In this document: positions 24,116-37,500 of the stretch, one piece after another | How positions within the stretch are numbered: position 1 is the stretch's first letter | Layout: each line of letters begins with the position of its first letter | Source of the DNA: Gibbula magus | Taxonomy: Eukaryota > Mollusca > Gastropoda > Trochida > Trochidae | DNA length: 64,000 nt | Reading direction: 5' to 3' | Assembly: GCA_936450465.1 (NCBI GenBank) | Contig: OW388305.1 | Location: forward strand, 43,326,713-43,390,712 | Notes under the pieces: model-generated | The model's database searches: none | What the model was told of the DNA's origin: nothing | Seen by the model: the letters and a program-made list of their open reading frames with translations, nothing else | Program-made: the position numbers and the translations under genes

Positions 24116-26082
24116 TTTATTTTCTCGTTATTAATGCAGTATTGAACTTAGTTCTTAGCATAAGTGAAAAATAAGGGTAATATGACTAGGTTGGATTGAA
24201 AGTTGGAGCGGGTGACATCACAGTGCATCACATGCACATATTTCTAGTTACATATGCTTTGAGAATATAATATCTATGATGAGAAAGAAACGTTGAGAAT
24301 TGAAAACTTAGAAATGGAGTCTAACAAATATGATATTTTATGTTTCATCTTTTTGTAACTTGTCTCACATTTGATATGAGTAATTATTAATATCTTAATT
24401 TTATGTTAAAAATAAATATTTTATTTGATGTTAAAACTGACAGTATTGCCTTGCATGTATATAGCTAAAGGGGAATAACTCTTGGTTGGCTAAATTCCCC
24501 AACCTTGCAGACCTCTGGTCTAAGGGAGATAACTCTGCTTATTAAGGTGCTAAGGGGCTTGTTTAGATTTTAACAATGATGTAAGGGGCTCATAAGTTCA
24601 AGGTCACCTTTGAATTGCAGCAGACGAAAATTACCCACCCTACCCTGCCCATTTGGTCATACTGTCTAGTTGTTTTTTTGTTGGTTTTTTTTGTTTTTTG
24701 TTTTGTTTTTTTGTTTGTTTTTTGGGGGTTTTTTTCTCAATAATTATATATGTACGTTTCATATTTCATTAGTGTGTTGTCAATGGAGAAAAATTGCAGT
24801 TGTTAAAAAGTATTGCATTTTTGAATATTTGTATTTGTCAAGAATAAACTTGACCTGTTTCCCCCAAAGATCAGTTTCTGCTATTATTGGTAATGTTCAT
24901 GTTCTATAAGAAATGGAAGGTTTAAAAATAATTTATAAACATCTAAAAGTATTTCAAAAAAATATTTCAGAATGTTTAATTAAATGTAATAAAAGGTTCT
25001 TTGGAAATAATGTAGTTTTCAGTATCATATGATATTGTTTAATTAATTTCGGGCTTTTCTTGAGATACAGTTTGTTTAGGTTTTGAATGGGAATTTTCAG
25101 TAGAAATAAATTTGGTATTTATTTCATAGTTTATACTGTATAACTGATTTATTTTTCTATTAACTTTACAGTTAATCGTATTCAATAGGAACATGAATTG
25201 AGTTTAATATCTACATTTTAGACATGAATCAATGTGAAATGAAAACTATTGAAGACCCTTTGGATGTTGTGACAGGCCAAAAAGGAATATATTAAAGAGG
25301 AATTAAAATATATATATTTTACATGAGATATGTGAACTGAATATAACTGGTGATGAAACGATAACATAGGACTATAAGAAGTAGCTACATGAGTTCGTCA
25401 CACCACACCTGTTTTTCATTTTCTCCAGTACAAAAAAAAAGAATTTATTGTGGGGAAACAACATCTAAAATATATAATTATGCGTGTTATGTAATTGCAT
25501 TGTGTTGACCTTGGGGTTACCACTCCCTGGCAGAAGGATGCAAACAACTGTTAGAGGTAACACAGATGTTTCAGGTTACTTCAAGTTATGTGCTGTGCTA
25601 CAACATGTGTGGGACTGGTTTAGTCTTATTCTCAGACTTGATATTTTCAGATTACAAATAATAATTAAATGAATGTGGATTAATATTTAACCAATTTTGA
25701 TAATATTTTTTTAATTTAATGACTGGGCAATGCCTTATTATTTGATATCTTAATATGCTCCTAAGAGATAATGAGTAACATAATTCCTGATGAGCTTCAG
25801 AGCCAATGGCTCTATTTTTTTAAATAGGTTCAAGAATATCTGACCAAACAAAAAATCAGAAAAGTCTTAAAACTGTTATTTCTGGGTAGACTATACCCTA
25901 ACAGAGAGAAAAGTTGTAAAATAAGATGACATAAGCAAATCACAAATTAGCCCCGTGGTGTTCGTCTGGCCCAAGTTTCCTTTGAAAGTATCAAGGATAG
26001 TATGTTTGGTTTCATTATATTGTATAACATGTCTTGTATATGTCATCTAGCTTCATCGGGCTATTTTAATCAGTACAACTCC

Positions 26083-26489
26083 TTAAAGGGAGGGTTCTGT
26101 CGCCATCTTGGATTTTTTTAATTACGTGAAAAGAAAACACGCTATATTGTACCTAATTTACAACTTTTTCATAATAAATACATACACTGATAGAGTATTC
26201 ACATAGTAACATATAACGTGTCATAAATCTAATAAACAATTTGTTGGTATGCTGTAGCGAAGTTTTCCCCATTTGCAGCGCCGATGAATGGCTTCAGTTC
26301 TCATTGTTTTATTTTTCATCAAATGTACGCATGTGTTTATCAAGTTGTAAAATATAAAATAGTACATTCATTAATATAATTCAATGTGACTGTGTTTTAA
26401 TCCTGCATTAGTAGCATATTAGTGTAAACAGAAATATCCTCTCGATTTTCGTTTCCACAAAAAATACTCCGATAGAACCCTCCTTTTAA
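26083..26489. mobile_element. MITE, family B, complete copy
   Basis: The ends are inverted repeats, TTAAAGGGAGGGTTCTGTCG and, at the right, CGATAGAACCCTCCTTTTAA. Length is 407 bp with no frame. Internal sequence (TTCCCCATTTGCAGCGCCGA) recurs in the partial copies at 2684-2930 and 63765-64000. Confidence 0.75.
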
Positions 26490-26708
26490 TACCATGATTG
26501 TATAAGAAGGAAATGCCCGTGAAGGTTACCAGCTGGTTACCCGTCGCTATTCCTTCTCATTTTATCAGCCAATGAAATGTGGTTTGATGATCGTGCATCG
26601 ATCTCCTCATCCCGGGACTGTCACTATTGCTCGATTTTAAGTCATTTCATTGACATGTTATATTTAGCCGCTACGACCATTTCCCTTCTAACACAACCAG
26701 TGTATATT

Positions 26709-27001
26709 AAAGGGGCAGTAGCACATTTTTCGCTCAAATAAGTTGATGAAATGTATTTTTAGATATTTTACTGATAGTAAAACATCCTTCTCTCTTCGGA
26801 AAATCAAGTTAAAAAATGAGTGTACATGGTTGCGTAAAGCCATGGCAATCGTTTTTGTCATTCGAAATAATAAAATGTGTTCACAATAAAATGGCCGCCA
26901 TGCAGTTTTTGGTTTATACGAAATATAAATGACAAACTATCATTATAAATCGGAAATTTGAAAGATGTTTTTGTGTGCAGAAAACGTGCTACTACTCCTT
27001 T
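26709..27001. mobile_element. MITE, family A
   Basis: The ends are AAAGGGGCAGTAGCAC and the inverted GTGCTACTACTCCTTT. The interior (AAATAAGTTGATGAAATG, TAAAATGGCCGCCATGCA) matches the reversed fragment at 31530-31736. Confidence 0.75.
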
Positions 27002-27533
27002 AAAAGGTCTGGCTTAAAATAACCTGATGTGGTGTGATGCTTGTATATATTGATGTTCGTTTCAACTAGCATCAGATTCTATGTACTACGTACGAAAAAA
27101 AATCATTTGTTGTTTATTCGGTCTACTTATTGTAATACAAACTTGTCGAAATCGAATTCGCTTCATTATTATTGAATAATTGTTGTTACAAAATGTATCA
27201 ATGTATATTGTAAATAAAATGACAAAATGATTCAGCGCAATTTGTTATTTATATTTTTGTTTGATGTCCAAATTTAGAGCAAAATCTTCACAGGAGATGT
27301 TCCTCAAAGGCGCATCGATACACATCAACATGGCTTCGAAACCATGTGATCTACCAATTCATTGTGATTTAATTATCACTGCGCATCTGTTTTAAGAATG
27401 TGGCAAATATCTTTGTTAAAATATTAAATATTTTTATGTTGAAAATCTCCAAAAGTTCCCCCTTCAAATCACTGTCAGAGGCGGATCAAAAAGAGTGGGG
27501 TCAAATGGGTAGCCTGTAATTTAAAAAAATATT

Positions 27534-27539
27534 TTTATT
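27534..27539 (-). terminator. Candidate poly(A) signal of SLC17-like gene
   Basis: AATAAA on the minus strand, 17 bases after the stop codon at 27556-27558. It would give a very short 3' UTR; a signal further on is also possible. Confidence 0.4.
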
Positions 27540-27555
27540 TGTATCAACAGTGCGT

Positions 27556-27816
27556 TTACAATTTTGTGCTCTCGGCGTGATCAGGAACATATCCTAAATT
27601 ACTTTCTCCCTCTTTCTCATCGGAACTGATGGTTCTGTTTTCTGATTGGACGGCCCACGGTTGAAGCTCTCCACTGCCGAAGATAAGAAATACGAAAGCT
27701 GCGAATGCGTAGGTAGCTGCGATGGAGTAGAACAAGTAGTCCCACTGCTCTCGACTCCTCTGAAACATTCCGAGATGGGGAATAGTTCCATCACGCTCCA
27801 GTGGATTCAACACGGG
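27556..27816 (-). CDS. SLC17-like, last exon (TM12, C-terminus, stop)
   Basis: The acceptor is GATAATACAAG/CCC, with a weak pyrimidine tract. It encodes REQWDYLFYSIAATYAFAA and FGSGELQPWA, the typical SLC17 end, then an acidic hydrophilic tail and a stop at 27556-27558. Confidence 0.88.
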   Translation of the reverse strand, partial: PVLNPLERDGTIPHLGMFQRSREQWDYLFYSIAATYAFAAFVFLIFGSGELQPWAVQSENRTISSDEKEGESNLGYVPDHAESTKL

Positions 27817-30800
27817 CTTGTATTATCGAAAAACTAGCGATTAGAAAGCATATGAAGTCGACGATCTAACCACTCGTACTATTGAACGACATGTTTCGGG
27901 TAATGTTTTGGATAAGATTTTACCTTGGTACCATTTAGATCGTATTTATGAGATATAGTGATTATTACCCGAGGAAGTGTGTCATATGACTTTTACGAAA
28001 CGAGTGTGAATGTTTGTATTACCCGAGCAAAATCGATATGAGATAAAGCGATATTCATCTTACATCACCCAGAATGTAGGAAGCTGCCATTGGTGCAGCC
28101 ATCATTCCCAGAAATGATCCCGTCATGCCCATCGAAGTCAAGACAGAAGCGTATCTGGAGAACAGTCATTGCTTCAATGCAGTCACAGTAAATTAAAAAT
28201 AACGTTATAGGAAGGTACAATAATTAATGGTCAAGTAATTACAACTGTATACACTCAGACACTGTATACACTGAACAATCACCATGTATAGATGCGCGTT
28301 TTGGAGTTCTCAACTACCTCAGCCTTTTATTTTTCGATGTTTCCATGGAATTCTAAAACTTAGAATATCGTTTCCGGTTTAAAACTACAAAGTCGTATAA
28401 CCAAACTAATCGTGATATGTTGAACAATCATGTAGATGTGGCTTTCTCGGTTTTCAACTTTAAGCTTACTGTGTTTCCATAGAAACGCATCTTAGACAAT
28501 TTTTCCCGGAGCGGAACTAAAAAAGTGTATGGCTATAGCTCAACCAAAGTCCATATGTTGAACAATCACCATGTGCTTTATGTCTGATGTCATGTTTCCA
28601 CGCAAACGAAACTATAATTTATGTATAGCCAAGCTCAAAACTTGATATATCAACAATTAACATAGATCAGCCTGTTTCGGGTGTGAGTGAATATGTTCAC
28701 ACTTAATATTCATCACAAATGTATGTACTGGGTAGGGGATATAGCATTCTCGATAATCCAGCGCTATTGTTCCGATAAATCTACACACAAGCGCGCTGGA
28801 TTATCGAGGATGGGGATATAGCTGACTCTGACGGCTTGTGTTTCTATTGCTACTTACTGTGGCGCCATATCGACGGTAGTGACGACCCCGGCAGCAATGG
28901 TGACGATCTGGAAGGGAGTGGAGAGGATGAAGATGGCCACAGCCACGTACTCCTGACCCTCCCCCACGTAACACAGACTCACAGACAGACCTGCCGCCAC
29001 CAGGAACCCTGCACAGAAGGACATGATGACGGTTACGGATTAAGGACCTCACATCGAAAGCTCCAAGGTGCTACTGCATCCGTTCAAGAGAAAAGGTATC
29101 GTCATAGTTTTATTGTTTTAAGTTTTCCATCGCAACCTATCGATTATTACCATTGGCATATAACATGCCGTAAATATAAAACGTCAACATAATTTATATT
29201 AATTATGTCAAATAACATAAATCGATAGCTACCAATCAGGACGCTCTATTTCTAGCCGAGAAGGTGCATCCATTTATAACAGAAGTGAAATACATTACTT
29301 TGAGTAACGTCCATGGGAAAAGAATGCGTGAAAACATGGCCTTTTTCAAGAGAGGTTTCGCTCAATGCGATTACTTTTAAACCTCTCTTGAACGCGATTG
29401 CTCAATGTAGCGCTACGTAGCAAGGCGAGCAAACTTCGAGGAATTTGCACCGTGTCGTTCAAGAGAGAATGAGCGCTACTTGAGCGCTACAGTGAGCAAT
29501 CAATGAGCGATTATAAGCGCTTGCTGTTATGGAACGGAGCCCTGGTCAGGTTATGGCCCGCGACGCATAAAATGGCGACCCGACACCATCCCTTGAGCGT
29601 ACGCTTGGCGGTGAATGGCCAGCTTTGTAATGACTGAATTCAACGCTACAATCGATTATTTATCTGTATATATGCTTCCAAATTGTAATTATTTTACACA
29701 GGAACGATACGTCAAGTGACTACTGCAATATAAAGTATAGCGGGTACCTGTCACCTGCATGATTTTCCTGTTGTTGGTAACAGAGAAACATTTAGTCAAA
29801 CCATTAGCTACATGAGTCCAGATGAGGGTCGCCGCCAGACGGGACAGGTAGGGGAGGGACGAGAGGGCGCCATTCTGAGGGAAAATTCATACAAATATAC
29901 GTATCAACGTTTCCTGAAACACCCAACTTCCCAATATAAGGTATAACTCTTGCCAGTCTTCATTTATGCTGGCTGATTTAAGCCTTGAAGTATTTCCCTC
30001 GCTTTGCCGTGCCAATATATTTGATCATTCACCTGAACTGCTTTTTGGGCTTCGACTCCTAGCACGGATACCTTAAGGAAATACTGCAAGGCCTAAATCA
30101 ATCAGTAATGGAGACTGGCAAGAGTTATGCCTTGCATTTGGAAGTTGTGAAACACCATGATACGTAAATTATTCAGAGAGGAAATGGTAAACATTTGTAT
30201 AGCCATGTTATCAAATGTTAAACTACGATGTCAAAATGGGTAACCAGAACATCGCTTGTACATCATGGGAATGTAATTTATGCAGAGAGGAGAACTCAAT
30301 TATAATCACCTCTGGTCGGGGGAATCAACAAACTCGCAATAAACTCAGTTGACTTCATGCTCTGAAGTCTCACATTGAATTCAATTGACCGAACATTGAT
30401 AAAGCACATCCATAGTTCGTCCCGAGGTTCGCGTGTCTCTATATGCCTTCACGCAGAAAGGTTTGGGTGCAATGCTACACTGAATTTCAGCGTAGTACCA
30501 CCCATGGTTCGCTAGTTCCAGCCGATGCTCGCAGGTTTCACCGCAGTGCATAGCGACATGGCGTTGCGGGCTTTCTCCCTGCCATAATACTAGCAGCCGC
30601 GATATAAGTGAAATACTCTTGAAAGCGGCGTTAAACCCCAACTCACTCACTCACTCACTCAAGAAATAATCTGTGGTACTTCAACACAGCACAGAGCGTG
30701 TGTCCGCTAGAGTTGAAACATATTTGATAATTTAAACTTTACACAAAGAATTGTGGATATTATGAAAGCACTCTGTGGAACAAAAATAGCGGGCGACACA

Positions 30801-31437
30801 ATAGATGTACAATACAAGAAGTAAAAGAAAAAACAGATGTGCATGACAATGGTCTACGAAATACAAAGACATCCTCAACTCTCATGCTTCCAAGAAAAAG
30901 AAGAACTTAAAACATCATTAAATCAAGTATGTTATCTTTACCGTGCAAAATAAACACGAATTAAATTGATTATCGATTTACACTTACCTGTGCAACGTCA
31001 AATTTAAGAACGGTCGCCATGTACAAAGGGAGATAACCGAAGTAGATTCCATTGTTCCAGTCGTGCAACGAAAATACAATGATGTAGGCCCAGACACATC
31101 TTGATGTTAGGATGGACTTCCATGGAATAGCTGTGTTCTGAAAATATAATTTATCAAAATCATCAGATAATTTCAAAATCAATTCAGGAAAGAGGTATTC
31201 GAGTCAGAATGATGACGAATAAGAGAAGGAATTGGACCAAGCTTAAAAGTGCTTAAAATACTATGTATCTAATTATTGCTACTCTAGACATGACATCTGA
31301 AGAAACTGTCATGAACGAATGGTTGTGCCACTTCATGCCCAAAATGAACATATTAAATTTCCTATTTATAATGATAGTTTGTGCCATTTAAATTTACTTT
31401 AGAGGGTAAAGCATCCTATTACACAAACCAATTATAT

Positions 31438-31514
<77 letters not shown>

Positions 31515-34500
31515 TATAATAACGGTGTTGCGTATACAGCAAAAATTGCATGGCGGCCATTTTATTGTGAACACATTTTATTATTTCGAATCACAAAAAC
31601 GATTTCAATGGCTTTGCGCGGAACCATTTACACTAATTTTTTAACTTGATTTTTCGAAGGGAGAAGGATATTTTACTATTAGTTACATTATTTTTCAAAT
31701 AATTTCATCAACTTTTTGGTGCTACTGCCCCTTTAAAGAGGAGACCACGAGAAAGACTCATGTTCATGGCAGTCTCAGTTACATCAGATCAAACTTAACA
31801 CTCGTAGCTCAGTCGATCTGAGTACTACCCCGCAGAGGTCATGTCAGGTGACCTTCACTGTGACCTTTCACCTTCAATAAATTCATCTGATCAGAGTCCT
31901 TCTTAGATATTGCATTGAATGTGCTGTTCGTGTGTCAAGTAAAGTCGATCCGATAGCTTTCTAGCCTTGTCGCTGATTGGCTGGAGTAAAAGGTCACCTG
32001 ACATGACGTTTATGGTGCAGTACTCAGATCAGAAATTCAGCGAGGTAAACAGTCTCATTAAAATCAGACCGTATTTAGTTGCACTACGTTACACGATATA
32101 TGTATATGTGTAACGTAGTGGAGCTTAGTTACGATCGGATTTTAATGAGATTGCGAGGTACGAGTGTTACGATAGATTTGATTTAAATGAGATACACTAC
32201 CTTCTTTATACTTGGTGTCCGTCTCGCCATGATAAATGTCTTCTCCGCCAGACTGATGCCCGGATGGAGGTCAGGTGTATCATGGATGCCGAGCTGCCAT
32301 ATCAGACACCATAGCAGAGTGCATCCGCCTGCAACGCACGTGCATGTCTCACATAACACAAACTTATAGTTTCTCTCAACTTCCGTCGCAAAGCATAACT
32401 CTCCATCTCGGCCTGAGTTAAGTCTTGTTGCACGACCTTTACTTTCCTGTGCTAGTGTAGCAGAACTAACTATGAAGTTCAGGTGCCTTTCACTCCCCAG
32501 GCAAAGGAAAGTAAAGGAAATGCGACAAAGCATAAATTAGCCAGTGATGGAGAGTTGTGGCCTACGAGGGAAATTGAGTTTCTATAGGATGATAAGCTGT
32601 CGTTAGACACCATATGCGTCTTAATGTACATCTATGTACATTTCCACAAATTTTTAAAAAATCATTTCGTAATATATGTTGATGCTGATAGCCTGTCATA
32701 TCGGACACCACACTGGATTGCTGGGCCTTGAGCATGCATGCACGTGCTGTATCACAAAGTTATGGTTGGATATGAGCCGTAATATCAAACAGAATGTCAA
32801 TTGCATTATAGACACGCATGTGCAGTTACATATCACAATATCTTGTTTGGGGAAGACTTTTTTTTCTGCAATACTACACACTTGTATATCCCCCTAATTG
32901 TCTGAAACGCTTTTAATATATTTTTGGGACTCCCTTTTTCTTAAATATCTTATTTAGTTTTCACACATGTCTCAAATTCTTAATGTGTGTCTTAATTATC
33001 TTACTCGACGTAACAGGAACATATTTTAACATTAATTTCATAATTTAAATAAAAAGTTCTTTAAATAGCTATCATTATATTTTTGTGTTTGTTTTGTTAT
33101 CACAAAGGCGGGAGTAGGAACAGTTGGGGCAAGGAATTAGATGGATGTGATATACGTCTTTGGTTGGGGTAAAGCAGGTCGCGTAAGCTTGCGTTTCACG
33201 TGCATGACCTGAGGTCAGTTTAACTATGTGTGTAGATTTTGGGGAACATCTCAAAGTTATAACGCTCGAGGTGAATTGCTCTTAAGACGTCTAAGTAAGT
33301 GACGTTTCCATTTTGAGATGATCCTTCCATTCACAAGCTAAATCCCACCGCACAGTAAACCTGACCTAAGGTCACGCACGTGCATTGCAAGTTTTCACGG
33401 CATGTTAGACATTACATTAATTGATTCTACACCCGTTGAGCAGTATCAAAACAAACGCAAAAATATAATGATAGTTATACTTTTTAATTAAGCTATAAAA
33501 TAAATGTCAAAATTTAGTTCATGTTACGTCAAATAAAATATTCAATTTGACAGAACTGAAATATGAACACGATATTTGCGGAAAACGCAGTCCAAAAAGT
33601 TAGGTTGACGGACTATACGCGTATCGATATAAATAACAAGCCAATGGAATGACTTATAATTTTCAACATTGAAATCAAGATACACATGCTGTTTATAGTT
33701 TTACGAGTCAAACACTCCTCAGACAATCAGGGGGTTTGTAGTAACCTCGGGATAAACTACAGATGGACCCAGTGGGTCTATTTAACCATAACAGCTATCA
33801 AATGTTGATAAAAGGGGCAAATAGTCTGTGAATATTTGGTTTGGGCGTATCATAGATGATTACAAAGTTAGCTAACTTCAACGATTTCTTTACCAATAAT
33901 TTCATGCGACGATTTATTACCCCTGTTTATATTCCCAGCATGTATACATGCATTCTGTTTGAAATCATAAAAGATTTACCAATCATAACTCATTTGTCGT
34001 TTGTCAAATAAAACAAGAGGAATGCGCTTTTTGTTATATATAGCTTGGGGTCCTTTGTTTTGTAGCTCTGACTTATCGTACGAAATAGCAGGCTTGGCTC
34101 CAGGGTGTTGTTTGATAGCATAGCGAGTACAATACGTACCGAAGAAGTAGAAGATGAAGGGCCACCCGTTGTCTATCGGCACCAGACACAACAAACCTGA
34201 CAACGCGTACTGAAGTATAAGAGCCACGCTGTAACCTATAAAAGAGGACGATAACACATTCACATAAAGAGGCGTTCGATGTCTGGCAAGTCCCCCCGCG
34301 CAAGTTTATATCACTGCCTGCTGCAGTTTTAAGCCTTGCATTTCGTGGCCTTTTCTGTACAGAGATTTTTTTATTGCACTACTTCGCCGCTAATGGCTGC
34401 AATACTGCCGAAGCGGCGTTAAACAACAACTCACTCACTCACTATTGCACTACTAAGTCCAGGTCCTCCTTTCACAAGAGGTCCGTGGTTCGAATCCCGC

Positions 34501-37500
34501 CAGGGGAACGGTTACTTTGTCAGCAATAGAGAACTGGGCCTCCTTTCACAAAGCACTAAGGTAATCGTTAGTCCTAATTTTAAGGTAACCTTAGTGCAAT
34601 GTTAAAGAATGGGAGTTAAGGTTAACCTTAGTAAAGGTTACTTCGTTTAGCACGCTGACAAGCTGGCATAGAAAAGGTGACGAAATGCAGCAAAGCATAA
34701 ATTAGCCAGTGATAGAAACTGGTGCGAGTTATGCCTCAGTTGGATGTCTGTAAGCTCATTTACCAATATATGTTATCTATCTAAACTTTCCATTGCTAAT
34801 CAGTAAAGGATTGCTGGTGGACAGTGGGAGTTCAGTGTATCCGTCCTTATAAAACAATCCGATCAGCAAAGCTACATGCTCTCGTATCCTTGCCATAAAT
34901 GTAAAACGTAGATAACAAATAATTGTAAGCATTGCTACCAATATACGTTATCTATCTAAACCCTTCATTTCCAAGCCATAACATACGTGCTGCCATCCTC
35001 AGTTACCCATGGTTTTATATATGCTCCGTTACTCTCCACTATATCACCCATGGGGAAACCGTATCAAGGGAATCTGTTCTCAAATTACCCGCCCTCGGCC
35101 AGCGTGACGAAGTCAGTAACCAAAGAAAATGCTCAATGGGATAAGACGGAAATGGTCAAGGGAGATAACCGGTAACGGATGCTAACACAATGACCTCGCT
35201 TGCTTTGAAACGAAGTGATATGACTTGTCATTGGCTCGCAGGTCCAAGCTGCATAGCAGTTTGATTGGCACAAGCCGGCCAAGAGCGGGTACAGATTCTC
35301 CTGATAAGGTTGCCCATGGGTGATATAGTAGAGAGTAACGGAGCATATATAAAACCATGGGTAACCGAGGATGACGTGCTGCTTGACAAGCAACTTTCCT
35401 CTTCAAGGAATCACTAGTGTCAGTCTCCATCACCTTGTCGTATTCTTTGCTAGTGATACAGAGCCCACTACACAGTTCAGAAGCGGCAAAGATTTCTTAG
35501 GTAACAGGGGTGGGATCCGTCCTGATGATAAAAATAGAGCCATGGGCTCTGCAGCTCATTATGTGTTTACATTATGCGAAGTTCAAACTGAAAACTGAAT
35601 CATTTTAGCTTTCTAGAGCTTTTCGTTCTGGAAAAGAAGATGGAAATAGCTTTTAAGGCCATGGCCTATGAGGCCCCTTTTTGGGTCAGAGGGTCACCAA
35701 ATCTACAATTGAGAATCCCCATTGGCTGAAGAATCCACACACAACATTTCAGCATTTTAGAACTGTTCCGCCCGGAGAAGAAGATGGCAATAGGTATTAG
35801 GTCATGGCATGTGAGGCCTTTATTTTCGACCACAGGGTCACCAAATCTACAATTGGCTAAAGAGTCTGTTCACAACATTTCAGTTTGCTAGGCCTTTTCA
35901 TCTTGGAGAGTCGTATACAAATGTTTCTCTAGTGTTCTCTAGTGCCAGCGGTTCTGGAGAAGAAGTTTGAAAAAAGTTGGACGAACGGACAGTTGGACAA
36001 CGACATGCTATGCCACAAGCCCATCAGACCTTTCAGGCCAGATGAGCTTAAGTTCAATCAGCAAGGCTCCAGTGTTCAGTGCCATGAATGTTAAACAATT
36101 GATTGTTGTATTATGGTTTTCTTTGAAAACAGAATGCCTGGGTGCGGTTAATAATTTAAACAATCTCTTAACAGGAGCGGTGCCAGAAGTTCCGTTTTGG
36201 TGTTGCTCATCTTCTTTTACAACTTAACAAAATAACGTTACAAAGGGTCCATGAATCCTATTTGGATCTCTTTTGGGGTTTGAAACTGCATGTGGATCCA
36301 CCACTGTTTAATATTAACTGCAATTGATTGCGGCATCAAGACTGCTTTGACAATATGTTCTATGAGCTGTGACTTTTAAAGCACAAAACATATAAACTTC
36401 CCTACGCAAGGCATAACTCTTGCCAGTCTGCATAACTGGCTGATTTAAGCCTTGCAGTATTTCCTTCACTTTACCGTGCCAATATAGTGGAGCGCTGCAC
36501 CTGAAATGCAAGGTCGGCGCTGATTTACTAGCACGGAAATCTTAAGGAAATGTGGCAAGGCTTAAATCAGCTAGTTACGGAGACTGGCATGAGTTATGCC
36601 TTGCGGTGGGAAACATACCTGAATAATACAACTTACCAGCGTATGACAGCATAACCAGTTGAGGTTTCTCTTCAGCCGGCGCCCAGTACAGATACATCTC
36701 TATGCCAACTGGCAACACTGTGCTCTGTTGTAAGAGTTTATCAACATCAGAGACCATTTAAAGTTATTTTATGGTCTTTGTGAGCGTTGAGTATTACGAC
36801 AACTAACATTCTGACACCATGTCCAAAAACGCAATTATAAAATATAGCCTAGGGGTTGAAACATATTGGATCAAATCATAATTGTATAGTGGAGGGGGGA
36901 AACATGAAAAGAGAATTACGAGTTATCAATAGAGTGAAATAGAGTAAAATAGAGTAAAATAGAGTATAATAGAGTAAATAAAAATGAAGATTCACCTTCC
37001 TTGGATTTTTAAAACATAGAACTAGTGAACTCACATTCTGGTTCTATTTTACAAAAATATTTCACAGAAAAGTTAATTCAAATTAATTCAAAATTAAAAA
37101 TGTCTGTACGTGTGTGGCGTAACCAGATTTCAATAATATTTCAGGTTATTCTAAAATTCAGAATTCAACAGCATTTCCGCTCAAACTGTCGACCCATCCC
37201 TTGAACGTACCACAGTAAAGCCCACGAGGACCCGCATGGCGATGAGCAGAGACAGATGGGTCCTGGCTGCTAGAGGAGTGAGGACCACCAACACCCCACT
37301 CACACTGAGGAAGAAGAGAATGACTCTCTTGGGCCCCAGTCTACTGGAGCACAGACTGCCCACTGACGGAGCAATGACGACTGCATAGAACACACATGAT
37401 ATCAGAAGTCCCTGGGTCTCGCTATCGTATTGGAACTCTCCCGTGTACACCTGAATTAAAGTGATTGTATCATTCTGTCACTCATTTTTTAAATATTTGA

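Larger units (their letters stand above)
21307..27533. other. Gene-free spacer between convergent genes
   Basis: No exon was found. From the left it holds unique AT-rich DNA with three TGACGTCACTT repeats near 22198-22255, an AGCTCATC-type repeat (22428-22860), a 171-bp tandem array (22872-24115), a T/G homopolymer-rich tract (24668-24735), unremarkable AT-rich DNA to about 26080, then MITEs at 26083-26489 and 26709-27001. Confidence 0.6.

Noticed and set aside
31435..31515. Poly-Val coding repeat
   Set aside because: This is the (GTA)n microsatellite in an intron.
34440..34520. Possible tRNA gene (GGTTCGAATCC box)
   Set aside because: B box only; no A box at proper distance and no cloverleaf, so probably a SINE-like relic.
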